Part shown: in pieces, positions 52,369 to 63,690 of the stretch
Numbering within the stretch: position 1 is the first letter of the stretch
Layout: each line of letters starts with the position of its first letter
Assembly (NCBI GenBank): GCA_030407315.1
Contig: JALQPE010000632.1
Coordinates: 21,918-85,917 of the forward strand
Reading direction: 5' to 3'
Length of the DNA stretch: 64,000 nt
Origin: Asparagopsis taxiformis
Taxonomy: Eukaryota > Rhodophyta > Florideophyceae > Bonnemaisoniales > Bonnemaisoniaceae
Position numbers and translations under genes: made by a program
Notes under the pieces: model-generated
Seen by the model: the letters and a program-made list of their open reading frames with translations, nothing else
What the model was told of the DNA's origin: nothing
Database searches by the model: none

Positions 52369-55300
52369 ATGACGAATAAGCGCAGGCGCAACAGCAATCC
52401 GATCGTTGACGACGCAACCGTGCCAATTCTGCGCGAACCCGCTAGCCCTTGGGAGGATTCTAGTGACATGGGTACACGTCGAAACGTAGGTCGCGCCGCC
52501 CGCGAAACTACTCTCGCTGGCAAAGACTTCCTCCGCCTCTTGCTGGATTTATTCGCCCACTCAAGTTTCGCAGACTTGACGGACAAGCCGGGAGGTTTCA
52601 CATACGCGGACCTTGGCGCTTGGGTTGCGCAGGGCACGGAAGAACAATTTGTGGCGCTGCAAGGTCGACTCAGCATGTCCTTCAGCGGTCGTTCGAAGAA
52701 TGCTGGAGTCGAGGCGGATGTTGCCGAAATCGTCATGGCAGAGATGAACGTTGAGCGAGCCAAGCAGATTGTTCGTCTGGCATTACCCATTGCCGAGTTT
52801 TCAAGACAGGATGAGCGTATCGGGCAATGGGTTGAGCACTGCATCCTTTCTGGGATCGTGCCGCAGACCTTCCTTATTGGATGTAACATGCTTCCTTCGC
52901 CACTACAGGCGCCGCAGCGCGGGGAACCAAGCGCCTTCGTTCTTGCTCCACCGGAAACGTTCGAGGTATTGATGTATTTCCAAGCGTTGTCTATCATCCG
53001 AAATCACAACAAGAACCTGCCGCGTCGCCGAATAGGAGATGCGGCCGAAGAGGGGAACGAAGCCGCACGCGTCCCAGCCCATCGGAAAAGCACTAATCGA
53101 GCTTGTTACGTGGTTCAAGTTTTATACCATGCTTGGACCGATGTGGCCTACGCCGCAAAGTTTTCCAGCTTCGAAGAGTTGATGGCGCCGTACATCATTT
53201 TCGACAGCAGTGAGCATTGGTTTGACGTGCTCGATGAAGGTCTATTCGCACCGATGGAGCAGAAGCTAGATCTCTACCACAACAAAGCTCCCCTATCTCA
53301 TCCTGATGGATATGGTGGAAAAGTAGAGACAAGAACCAGTGCGCAGCACAGTGCATTTAGGGACCTTGTGAGGAAGTTCTTCGACCGGTTGCAGTTTCTT
53401 ATCGTCAACCCGGACCTGTACACCTGGCCGGAGTCCGACCGCTGGGGGGCACTGGAAATATACTTCTCAAGCGGAAATCCGGACAAGCTGCCAGCGTATT
53501 TTGACACCCTCGACGAAGACGTTATGGCTGTCCTCCGCCCGGCACCACAAGCCGCGGACGCAGAAAAGGTCCCCAAGCCGGTTGATGACACTCCCACTCG
53601 TCGCAACACAGGAGGGAGAGGTTTGGTTCCGTCGACAAGACACACAACCAGGCTTCAACTTGGACCTGGGAGGACCAGTCTTACTGCCCAAGGGCCGTCT
53701 CCCCCGTCACCGTCACCCCATGCGACAGAAGAGCAGGAAAGTGAAGGGCAGGCTCTCGCAAAGGACTTTCTTTCGAAAATGAGTCAGTATTGCCGGGTGT
53801 ACGACGTCCCTTTCGAAGATTTGGTCAGTGCCGACGAGAGCCGAGAACACGTGCCCATCACGGGCAACGTTCAGCTCATTCTGACTGATCCGCCCTACAA
53901 TGTTCGTCGTAAGAGGAACGATTCCAACTCTTCGTACGACAGGCTAACTGCAGAAGATATGCAGGCTAGCATCGAAGTGTTTGACGAGCTGTTGCGCCCC
54001 GGTGGCCACGGCATCGTGTTCTGCTCGGTTTTGCAGTTCTACGAATGGTTCCATTACTTGGAAACGTACAAAGGACCGCAGTCAGAAGGCCCAACCGATA
54101 CTGCTGCCAGTGATGACGGGTCGGATGAAGAAGAGGTTACGTCCATGAATTCGGACTCCGAAGCATCGCAGCACAGTGGCGAAGAAAGTGCGGATGAGGA
54201 GGAGGACGAGGAGGAGGAGGACGTCGTTCGGAATTCAGTTTTCTTCGTTGACGAGGTACCTCTGTTGTTTGTCCGACTACCTGGGCACCTCTATCAAATG
54301 CCGGGGCGGAAGAGGTACCAACGCATGAACATGGCAGAGGTCGCTATCCACTTCTGGAAGCGAGGTGTTCCGTTCAAGACCGGAAGCGAGATGGTGGCCT
54401 ATAGGAACCACGGATACATGGACGGCACGTACCCGGCGTGGTGCAACGTCACCATCAATATGCCCGCCATCGATTCGAATGAGATGGTGTGGCGAACAAG
54501 GAGCACAACCGGTGCTACGGTCAGAGTTCGTGCAGAGCAGAAGAGCGTCGCTCTCATGATGGAGTTGATCAGCCAGCATTCACAGCCTGGTGATATTGTT
54601 GTCGATCCATTCTCTGGCACTTTCGCAACGGGAAAAGCAGCTATGAGCTTGCCTGAGCACCGTGTTTTCGTCGGCAGTGACATGGACAAATTGTGTGTGG
54701 TACGATCGCTTCCAAAGCTGTGTGCAGTCATGTCACGTGTAATTCTTTCAAACAACACTGACATGAGGGTCACGACAGAAGCGAAACAGAGTGCTGAGAA
54801 GTTCTTGGCGTCCCCCTCTGTCACGATGCGTACGCAGAGGGAACGCAGGATCATCGAACCCCCACCTGGCCTTCCCCTGTACCAGAGGTTCCCGAAATAT
54901 ATTCGGCAGTACCTCTGGCAGCTGTGCCCAGAGTCGATTGCGTCGCGCGAGCACATGGAGAAACCGGTACATTATTGGCCACCTTCCCTGCGCCGCTGGT
55001 TGCAAACTGAAAACCCTCGCGTGATGCGGGCACACGATTGTGTTGCGAAAAAATTGAGCGTTCGACCATCGCTGATTAAGCATCCAAATGCAGGAAGAGG
55101 GCTCTTCGCTGAACAGACATTTAATGTTGGTGACGAAGTATGTGCATACTACGGAACTGTTGTGTACTCTGATATGAGCAAGGAGTCGATGAGGTTCGCG
55201 TACGGAGAGGGTCACATGGCGATAACGAAGGAAACATTCTTGATGTATGCTATCAAGCTGTATGCAACAGCGGAGGACGACGAAAACATCGAGCATCCAA

Positions 55301-55566
55301 TTTGGATTGTTCCGGCTCCGTTCTGTTCGGCGCAGTTCATCAACGACCCGCGGTATTTGCGAGGTGAGGACACTCCGGCGGAAGACACCAGGCGGATGGC
55401 CAACGTCGAGTTTGTCGAGAACTACAGCAGCGGTTCGACGGGGAAGAAGCTCAAGGCGAAGGACCTAGAAAATCCGAAGATCATTGTAGTACGTGCAATC
55501 CGCGATATCCGTCCGGGGCAGGAGCTCTACGTTCATTATGGGACAGCGTTTAGAGCATGGAATTAG
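52369..55566 (+). CDS. DNA methyltransferase + SET fusion of Element 2
   Basis: 1065 aa from the ATG at 52369 (MTNKRRRNSNP). The frame is open upstream without an ATG. It is homologous to the Element 1 protein over the central helical region, the methyltransferase and the SET domain. The methyltransferase has LILTDPPYN (DPPY 507-510) before DPFSGTF (Asp746), again beta-class order and N6-adenine type. An acidic insert (ESADEEEDEEEEDVV) sits between them. SET: GRGLFAEQTFNVGDEV (~908), AQFINDP, and GQELYVHYG near the C-terminus. Unlike the Element 1 protein, no DGxHR ParB motif is seen at the N-terminus. It is flanked on both sides by inverted copies of the palindromic repeat. The reading frame is fully intact. 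Confidence 0.87.
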   Translation: MTNKRRRNSNPIVDDATVPILREPASPWEDSSDMGTRRNVGRAARETTLAGKDFLRLLLDLFAHSSFADLTDKPGGFTYADLGAWVAQGTEEQFVALQGRLSMSFSGRSKNAGVEADVAEIVMAEMNVERAKQIVRLALPIAEFSRQDERIGQWVEHCILSGIVPQTFLIGCNMLPSPLQAPQRGEPSAFVLAPPETFEVLMYFQALSIIRNHNKNLPRRRIGDAAEEGNEAARVPAHRKSTNRACYVVQVLYHAWTDVAYAAKFSSFEELMAPYIIFDSSEHWFDVLDEGLFAPMEQKLDLYHNKAPLSHPDGYGGKVETRTSAQHSAFRDLVRKFFDRLQFLIVNPDLYTWPESDRWGALEIYFSSGNPDKLPAYFDTLDEDVMAVLRPAPQAADAEKVPKPVDDTPTRRNTGGRGLVPSTRHTTRLQLGPGRTSLTAQGPSPPSPSPHATEEQESEGQALAKDFLSKMSQYCRVYDVPFEDLVSADESREHVPITGNVQLILTDPPYNVRRKRNDSNSSYDRLTAEDMQASIEVFDELLRPGGHGIVFCSVLQFYEWFHYLETYKGPQSEGPTDTAASDDGSDEEEVTSMNSDSEASQHSGEESADEEEDEEEEDVVRNSVFFVDEVPLLFVRLPGHLYQMPGRKRYQRMNMAEVAIHFWKRGVPFKTGSEMVAYRNHGYMDGTYPAWCNVTINMPAIDSNEMVWRTRSTTGATVRVRAEQKSVALMMELISQHSQPGDIVVDPFSGTFATGKAAMSLPEHRVFVGSDMDKLCVVRSLPKLCAVMSRVILSNNTDMRVTTEAKQSAEKFLASPSVTMRTQRERRIIEPPPGLPLYQRFPKYIRQYLWQLCPESIASREHMEKPVHYWPPSLRRWLQTENPRVMRAHDCVAKKLSVRPSLIKHPNAGRGLFAEQTFNVGDEVCAYYGTVVYSDMSKESMRFAYGEGHMAITKETFLMYAIKLYATAEDDENIEHPIWIVPAPFCSAQFINDPRYLRGEDTPAEDTRRMANVEFVENYSSGSTGKKLKAKDLENPKIIVVRAIRDIRPGQELYVHYGTAFRAWN

Positions 55567-57229
55567 GGTCACGAAAGATGTTTTCATTTCGACTACAAAT
55601 AAAGCTACGTTCCAGAGTTGAAGTATATCATATAATGCAGAATGTCCAGCCACCATTAGTCCAGGGTGAAACCTATTCGGCAGTACTCGCCTGTCAAAAA
55701 CCAATCGTTCACACTCTAGGTGCACTTCGTCCGAGCAGTGAACCTGACTGCTTGGTTGCTGTTATGCGTGCAGATGCAAAATACAAGACCAAGTTGAAAT
55801 GGACGCCCGGTGGATGTCCAGCTCAGTTGCATTGCTGTCCAGCCCAGAAATTCTACAATTCAGGGCAGAAAAAAATTGCAAAAAACATCGATTTCAGCGG
55901 GTCGATTGTGCCGTACGGCACACCCCCATCTCAAAAACATGTTCACATGTGCATGTTTTTGAGAATAGCCCAAATTTTAATTCAAATCAGGGTGTCTAAT
56001 TTGGCCACAACGGCCCCAGGAACCGACCGCCGCCCCGAGTGGGGTTGTCACTGGCTTCTGTAAGCACTAACTGTAAGGCTAAATGGCGTCTGACAAAGGG
56101 TCAATTTCAGGCTCAATACGCCAGGGACAGGTCTTGGTCCTTGTTCCATCATGGTCCCACCCCACTCTCTCACGACCAACCTGAAATGCACGTCCGGTGG
56201 ATGTCCAGCTCGATTGCACTGCTGGCCAGCCCGGAAATTCTAAAATTTCGGGCACAAAAAAATTGTAAAAAATCAACGATTTCAGCGGGTCGTTTGTGCC
56301 GTACGGCACACCCCCATTTCAAAAACATGTTCACATGTGCATGTTTTTGAGAATAGCCCAAATTTTAATTCAAATCAGGGTGTCTAATTTGGCCACAACG
56401 GCCCCAGGAACCGGCCGCCGCCCCGAGCGGGGTCATCACTGGCTTCTGTAAGCACTAACTGTGAGGCTAAATGGCGCCGGAAGATGGGTCGATTGCAGGC
56501 TTCAAGCCTAAGTTATGCTAGGGAGAAATCTTCTTCCGTGTTTTCATCATGGTCCCGCCTTACTCCCTCAACAGAAACACTACTCACCCATCACGTTACT
56601 CATATTCCGTGCACTTTATATTAGTAGTGAACCCGCCTGCTTAGTTGCTGCAATGCGTGGATGTAGGCAGCACACGACCAACCTGAAATGGACGTCCGGT
56701 GGATGTCCATCTCAGATGCACTGCTGGCCAGCCCAGAAATTCTAAAATTTCGGGCACAAAAAATCTTGCAAAAATCAACGATTTGGGCGGGTCGATTGTG
56801 CCGTACGGCACACCCCCATCTCAAAAACATGTTCACATGTGCATGTTTTTGAGAATAGCCCAAATTTTAACTCAAATCAGGGTGTTCCCCGGATAAAGGG
56901 GTGCTCGCAGCCGCCCCAAAAGCCGCCTAGCTTGACAGCTGTAATTTTAACACATTACACATCAAGGACACTGCCTGCTTCACGCCACCTCGTCAGGTTT
57001 CGAGAGCCCGACTCGGGCCCGTTCTGAACGGACACTCACATCTCGATTGCCTGTCTTGCATTCCAGCGGTCACGATAGGTGTGTACCTAACAAAATTTCG
57101 GTTGTATTGTGTTATTATTTCCAGCGATTGGCGTTCACGACCATTCTTCAACTTAACGTGAAACATACCATCCACATCACTCGAATACGTCAACGTCAAC
57201 CATCTCTTTTCCTTTCCAACTCAACAACC
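55567..57229. other. Intergenic DNA with inverted Element 2 repeats
   Basis: No gene is supported. It holds three reverse-oriented repeat copies at 55,790-56,890. The last ~200 bp before 57,230 presumably hold the promoter of the next gene. Confidence 0.45.
55790..56890 (-). repeat. Element 2 palindromic repeat, three inverted copies
   Basis: The copies end at the ATTCAAATCAGGGTGT-like boundary at about 55,990, 56,380 and 56,885 (389-bp period for the first two). All are in the opposite orientation to those upstream of the methyltransferase gene, so the gene is bracketed by inverted arrays. Confidence 0.9.
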
Positions 57230-60200
57230 ATGGCGGATACGCATTTCAGCAGTTTGTTTTCAACGGTTTGCGGCGATCAAGTGAGCGCGTCAGCGGAGTC
57301 GCGCGGACTCAAGCGCGGCGTCGATGTCGACTTGTTTGCGGACGTGGACGGTGCGGCTGTGCATATTGGGACGGCTTCGGTGAGCACTGCTGGTGGCGAT
57401 GTTGGCCTTCCGCGCACGCTGCACAACCACAAGCTGCCGGAAACCGACGAGGCCGACTATATCGTCGTGCGCAACATTGCGACTAAGGACAAGTTCAAGG
57501 ACCTCCCGTTCCCGTACATGTTTGATGGCGCCGAGGGACCGCCGGAGACGATGGGTGGAGCATACGCCGCGGCGTTTTACCCCTGGGATACTCGGATGAT
57601 GCGCCCCGCTGCGGAGGATGGCTCTAGCGACATTCGTACCCCTGCTGCAGCGTCAAACTTCAACGCAGCGACGAACCAGGCCAGCTCGGGACGGATGCCC
57701 AGTACCGGTCCAGCAGGCGAAATCACTGGTTCGGGGGGTACGAAGCATCCTCCAGCACGCTCCGTCCCCGAGCCTCCGTGGAGGCACGAAGCACCCTGCT
57801 CGCTCCAACGTCACCGAAGCTACTACGCAGGACGTAACCGAGGTGGACGACGAACCGGAGGTGGCGGAAAGCATTCGTGAGCAGCAGGGGACGCAAATTA
57901 TGGTGCCCAAGTTTGTGACGTCGGATTACGTCGGAGAAGGAGCGACTGTGTTGGTGAGGCAGCTAGTGGAACCGGCCGTGACCCTTCGCGATGTCAAAGA
58001 AGACCACGTGGAGGACCTGCGCAACAATATGTTGGCGGTGGGGTATGTGAGCTCTTCGCGTATCACTGTGACGGTGCTGAGGTCGCAGAACACGCATTTG
58101 TCCGCCGACACGCGTCTGTTCCAGAATGGCAAATTCCATGCCAATGCGAACGTGACCGTGATCGACGGACTGCATCGTCTCAATGCTATGCATAGCATTG
58201 CGGATGACTTCACGCGCCTCACCCGTATGCACAGAACCAAGCTGCCACAGGAGGCAAACCGCTTGCGCTGGGTTACTCAGCCTCTGGATGTGTACTACCT
58301 TCGCCGCAAGGACGACAGTGATCTCCAGCCTCATGAGATCATCCACAAGAGTGCAGAGTCGAACCATACGACTGGGACGCAACTGACGGAGCGCTCCCTG
58401 GTTCGAATCTTGTCGTCCATCCAGCAGTTCATCCGTACGATTGCTGTTGCAAACAACGTGGAAAACGCTGGCGACTTGCGTGAGTCTGATGTCATCCGAA
58501 CATTGTTCGAGGCGCAGTTCATGGGGATGATGAATTCGACGAACACGCGCGGCTCGGCGGTGGACGCGTTTGGCTATAGCAACGCTGAAGCATCCTGTTC
58601 TCGACGACGTGTTGCGTGAGCTGAACAATTCCGAGCGCCGCAACGAGATTGGGATAACGCACCTGGACCACAAGATAGTGCGCGAGTTGCTGGAAGAAAA
58701 CTTTGTCTTCGTCTTGCGTGGTCTTTCGGAGTACTTGAACCCTGCTCATGGCGGACGTCCGGATGGACGCTTTGACGTGAACGACTTTTATACATACGTC
58801 CGTCGCGTGACTGCAATAGCAAATTCTCTGTACGCTGCGTTTGGGCGCCCAAAGAGTATTATGCGCAAGTCATTTCTGAGCACAGAGATGGCAATTGGGT
58901 CGGTTAAGCAGCCGAAGGAGTTGCAATGGCATCTCACCAATGCCATTGCAATGTATAGAGGGGACGACCGGAGCAGTGAGGTTCGAATGCGACGGAGAAC
59001 CACGCGTTTACAGGATTTGGAAACGAACTTGAAAGAGTTTTTCAATCCGACATTGAAGAAGAAGACTAAGGCTCGACGCAAACGCCGCCCTTCTGCTGCC
59101 AATGTGAGACTCACTCACAAGAAGCAGCGGAATGTCGAACATGAGCCTGCTTCGCATGGCATCCGCCGCCGTTCACAGCGACTTCGCTCGACGGGGAGCA
59201 CACGCCTCGAGGAAGAAGAGCCGGTTGTGGTACAACAATCCGCCGGGGAAGAAGAGCAGGCCGTTGTTGATAAACCCACCGATCAACAACAAGCCACTGC
59301 TTCCGGTGATGAGGTTGACGAAGACTCCGCCCGTTCCCCCGATTCTGCCGTTGAGATTGTCCCCCAAGATAACCAACGTGCTGGTGCGACTCCCTCCAAC
59401 CAAGAATCTGTCCATACCGCTTCGGACGAGGAAGACAAACAGGGTGCAGACGAGGGCCAAGTCGAAAGCAAGGGGGTCCGCGAAGTGACAATTACATTCA
59501 CTGTTCCGGAAGGAGTGGAAGTCGATGAAGACGGTTACATCGTTCGTGACTCTCCTTCTGAAGACGACCTCCTCTTCGACGACCGTATGCCGTCTCTTCC
59601 TGACGATTTCGAAGACCGAGCCGAAGGGCATCATCTGGCGCAGCGTCCCGCGGATGTCATCGCATCGGTGAGGGTTGGCTGTCTGCCCCCGATTGAGCTC
59701 AGGTTGTTATTGGAGAGTGTGGAAATCGATGAGGAGGGCAGAGAGGTGAGGTATTTGAAGCAAGTGGCGATGGACCCTGTGTTTGAGGGGCTGCATATTC
59801 CGGAAGAACATCGGGCTCGTGTGCTATTCGAAATCGATCACGTCTATCCGATGTTCTTCGCAGCGTGGAAGATGGCTGCCAAGGCGATGTGTGAGCCTAC
59901 ATCGACGTTTCTACCCTCGAGGCTGGACTTCGCCCAGGTTGCGCGAATGTCTACAAGCTGGAAGGATTCGTATGAGGCCGGCACTGGTATGGCGTACTTC
60001 CACAATTGCCGAACGGAAATCAACGAGCGAGGGTATACGGTGATGCACAATTTCGCGGATGTAAGCTACCTCGATGCGTCGGACAAGTTCCCATTTGACT
60101 TGGGTCTCATGGAAGAAATTCCTAACCAGGAATTGTTTCGGTACTTTTTGGGAACGTGGGAGGGGGAGCAGGTGCACAAGGACCCTGGGAACCGGCAGCT

Positions 60201-61130
60201 GTGGAGTCCCATTGTCAATACGGGGACGATGAAACAGATGAGAAGAACCGGAATGAGGGGAGGGCTCGCTTCACGTCTACGCGCCACTGCCTGGTTGACT
60301 ATGCCGAGAACGATGAGACGCATATCGACCGGTTCAAGTTTGTGACGCGGCGAGCCCTGCTGGATGTGTGGTTGGGAATCCTTGTCCGGCTGATAGGGCT
60401 GGAGGAGTGCGGTTTACCGGGAGAAAAACTTGTCATGCCGGCATCTGGGGGACGGTTTTTGATAACGGGAAAGGGGTGTCCTCGGCAGGTCCCACACAAT
60501 GATTTCCCTGTTCCTCCTCGCGACCGCAAAGATCAACTTCCGGGTTACTTTGTTATTGCCAACGGAGATGACCCATTCCCTATCTGGGTGTGTCCAGGGT
60601 CCCACAAGTACGTCTTTTCCAAAGCGCTGGAATTAGATATGTACGCCAAGACGATGAAGCTGAAGAAGGTAATCGTTCCGCCACGTTCAGTCTTCATCGG
60701 TCACGGCCATGTACAACATGCCGGGGCAGGGCATGTCGACAGAGTTGTGTCACACACGACAACGAGGTATCACACGTATTTCAGGAATGCGTCGTATCCG
60801 ATTCCCGACAATGTTTCGTTTGGTTTCATCAGGCGGTTGGGATTCGAAGAAGAAGTCATCGCCAATGCTCCGCGCCGGTCTGCAAGGCAAAGTCAACCGG
60901 CACCTGTCAATGTTCGCCACAAGACAGTTGTTCCCATCCCGGTCAAGAAAGATGGTAGGCCGAAGACAGGGCAGCTCCGAATGATGCGGATGAAGACGAC
61001 AGAACCTCGCAAGGATGTAATGCACACACCGAGTGTGGCCCCGGTAGTGCCTCTTCTGCCGGGACAACCTGGATATCTAGTTCACTATCATAGTGAGGAC
61101 GAAGAGGAAGAACAGTTTTCCGACGGCTAG
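57230..61130 (+). pseudogene. ParB-like + 2OG-Fe(II) dioxygenase gene of Element 2, frame-broken
   Basis: It starts at the ATG at 57230 (ACCATGGCG). Homology to the Element 1 ParB/dioxygenase proteins proceeds through four frames, with joins near 57,790, 58,585 and 60,240. The ParB-like motif DGLHR lies at 58,164-58,178. The helical middle and a Glu/Gln/Ser-rich linker follow. The last frame has the dioxygenase domain: H (60,495) N D (60,501) in PHNDFPVP, CPGSHKYVF, distal His in GHVQHAGAGH (~60,717), and Arg in TTTRYHTYF. The three frame changes lack obvious splice junctions, so I call it a probable pseudogene. Short introns or sequence errors are the alternative. All catalytic residues are still present. 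Confidence 0.68.
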
Positions 61131-63690
61131 ATATCTTAACAACAACTACTTTAGCAAACAATTATCGAGAATATAATCATCTCCTTTATCACTTTCAATC
61201 TATGAACCTACTATAATGCACTTCCGTTCCATGCTTTCAAACTAGATTGTCCATTCCCTAGTGGGTTGGAGCATGATTCCAGGACGATTCCCTCACATCT
61301 CTAGACTCGATGGTCTATGCTAGAAATAGCAGAACAATTGGGTTTATACGTGCTTCATCGCCAACTTGCTTCTGGTAATGGCTGGACGTGCACGATACAC
61401 GATCACCTGAAATGGACGTCCGGTGGATGTCCAACTCAGATGCATTCCTGGCCGGCCCAGAAATTCTACAATTTCGGGCACAAAAAAATATTGCAAAAAA
61501 CATCGATTTGGGCGGTCGATTGTGCCGTACGGCACACCCCCATCTCAAAAACATGTTCACATGTGCATGTTTTTGAGAATAGCCCAAATTTTAATTCAAA
61601 TCAGGGTGTCTAATTTGGCCACAACGGCCCCAGGCACCGGAACCGCCGCCCCGAGCGGGTCATCACTGGCTTCTGTAAGCACTAACTGTAAGGCTAAATG
61701 GCGCCTAACGATGGGTCGATTCCAGGCTTCAAGCCTAAGTTATGCTAGGGTGACATCGTTTCCCCTGTTCCATCATGGTCCTGCCTTACTCCTCCACGAC
61801 AAACACTACTCACCCATCACGTTACTCGTATTCCGTGCACTTTGTATGAGTAGTGAACTCGCCTGCTTAGTTGCTGCAATGCGTGGATGTAGGCAGCACA
61901 CGACCAACCTGAAATGGACGTCCGGTGGATGTCCATCTCAGATGCACTGCTGGCCAGCCCAGAAATTCTACAATTTCGGGCACAAAAAATCTTGCAAAAA
62001 TCAACGATTTGGGCGGGTCGATTGTGCCGTACGGCACACCCCCATCTCAAAAACATGTTCACATGTGCATGTTTTTGAGAATAGCCCAAATTTTAATTCA
62101 AATCAGGGTGTCTAATTTGGCCACAACGGCCCCAGGAACCGACCGCCGCCCCGAGCGGGGTCATCACTGGCTTCTGTAAGCACTAACTGTAGGCTAAATG
62201 GCGCCGACGAAGGGTCGATTCAGGCTCAATACGCCGGGACAGGTCTTGGTCCTTTTTTCCATCATGGTCCCGCCCCGCTCTCTCACGACCACCTAAATGG
62301 GACGTCCGGTGGATGTCCAGCTCGATGTGCATTGCTGGCCAGCCCAGAAATTCTAATTTCCGAAACTCAATTTGGGCCCGGCATCTCCTGTGCGAAAATG
62401 CCAGCAGTCAATTCTGATATACATATATCGTAGTAGTTAGTAGTCCTAGACGTGTTTCGCCACTTGTACGCATCAGGGAAGGCTGCACGGAAGGTTGACA
62501 CTACGCTACTTGTGTACCGCGTCGTCTGAAATAGCGAGTAGTGTTTGTTGTATAGTTTCTGGAGTATGCGTCTAGTGGTTTGTAAGCTTGCAGAACGGGA
62601 TAGGGATGTGGGTGGCCCTATTTTTATGAATATGAGTACCAATATTCAGGGTTGACAAAGCGGAAAGGCATAGGCTCATACATGTTTGAGATTGCATAGT
62701 AGAGAAAATATTTTCATCGAAATTTACATGGAGCTGATGGAGGTTTTAAGGATGAGGTATGAGAGGAAGAAAATTCTTCTGTGGTATGAGGATGTGTTCT
62801 GTGGGGGGATGGAATCTTGGGATGGTACAGGGGAGGTGGAAATGTACGGAGTGCGGGTTTAGAATGGATTGTGATTCGGAGAGGAGTGCCGACAAGCATA
62901 TTATGGGGATTGGGGAGACGCTGCGGGGGTGTTGGGGTAGTGAGGGCGGAGGAGGTGTTTAGGTGGGACCGTAGGAGGGTGCGGTTGAAGGCGCCGAGAG
63001 GAGGGGTTTTTAGGAAAGTGAGGAGAAAGAAGGGGAGGGTCGTGTTCTGGCTGTGGTGAGTGGGGATGTGATGGAGAAGAAGGGGTTATTGTATTTGGGG
63101 AGGGAGGGGAGTGGGAGGAAGGGTGCGAAGTGGGGGGTTGATATGTGTTTCAGAGCGGGGAGGTTTCTGGGGATACGGCGGGGGAGCCGGGAGCGTGGGC
63201 CGGTGGTGGTGGTGTATACGGTATCGAAGATGCGGATGGCGTGGGGGCATGGAGCAGCTGAGGGAGGGAGGGGTGGAGCAGGTCGGGTACGGGATGGGGA
63301 GTGAGAGGTTTTGGAAGAGTAAGCTGCAGGGGAAGTTTGTGGAGGGCGAAGGAGAGGGGTTGAGGGTAGAGGAGAGAGGGTACTGAAGAACAATACGTTT
63401 CAAAGGTGATGGGGGAGAGCATGGTCGAGGAGATAGGGGGTGTTTTGCCCTATTCTGAGGTAGTATGAGGACTGGTTATACGAAATCTGTACGGTAGAGC
63501 AGAAAAGTAGGTATGGAATGGAGGTGTGCACCGTGGAAGCGGGGATAGGTATCTGAAAATGCGTGCTAGAGTGGTATTGGGGGTGTTTGAGGTACAGTAC
63601 GGGGGAGGTGAGCACCAACAGGAAGGGGGTGTGAGCGAGAGGATGAAAAAATTAAAGACGAAATTGGAGTCGACCGACAAGGAAAAATAG
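61131..63690. other. Element 2 right intergenic region
   Basis: The palindromic repeats occupy 61,400-62,365 (separate entry). From 62,700 to 63,640 the forward strand is strongly G-rich (low complexity), and the ORFs there look like composition artefacts. No gene is supported. Confidence 0.4.
61400..62365 (-). repeat. Element 2 palindromic repeat, two inverted copies plus a fragment
   Basis: The copies end near 61,610 and 62,108. A partial copy at 62,290-62,360 keeps only the GGACGTCCGGTGGATGTCC and GGCCAGCCCAGAAATTCTA parts. Orientation is opposite to the copies at 50-52 kb. Confidence 0.9.

Noticed and set aside
61423..62115. 230-aa ORF and similar ones at 55,557-56,063
   Set aside because: They run through the Element 2 palindromic repeat. 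The same peptide (APHPHLKNMFTCACF, PSQKHVHMCMFLRIAQ) appears from every repeat copy in several frames.
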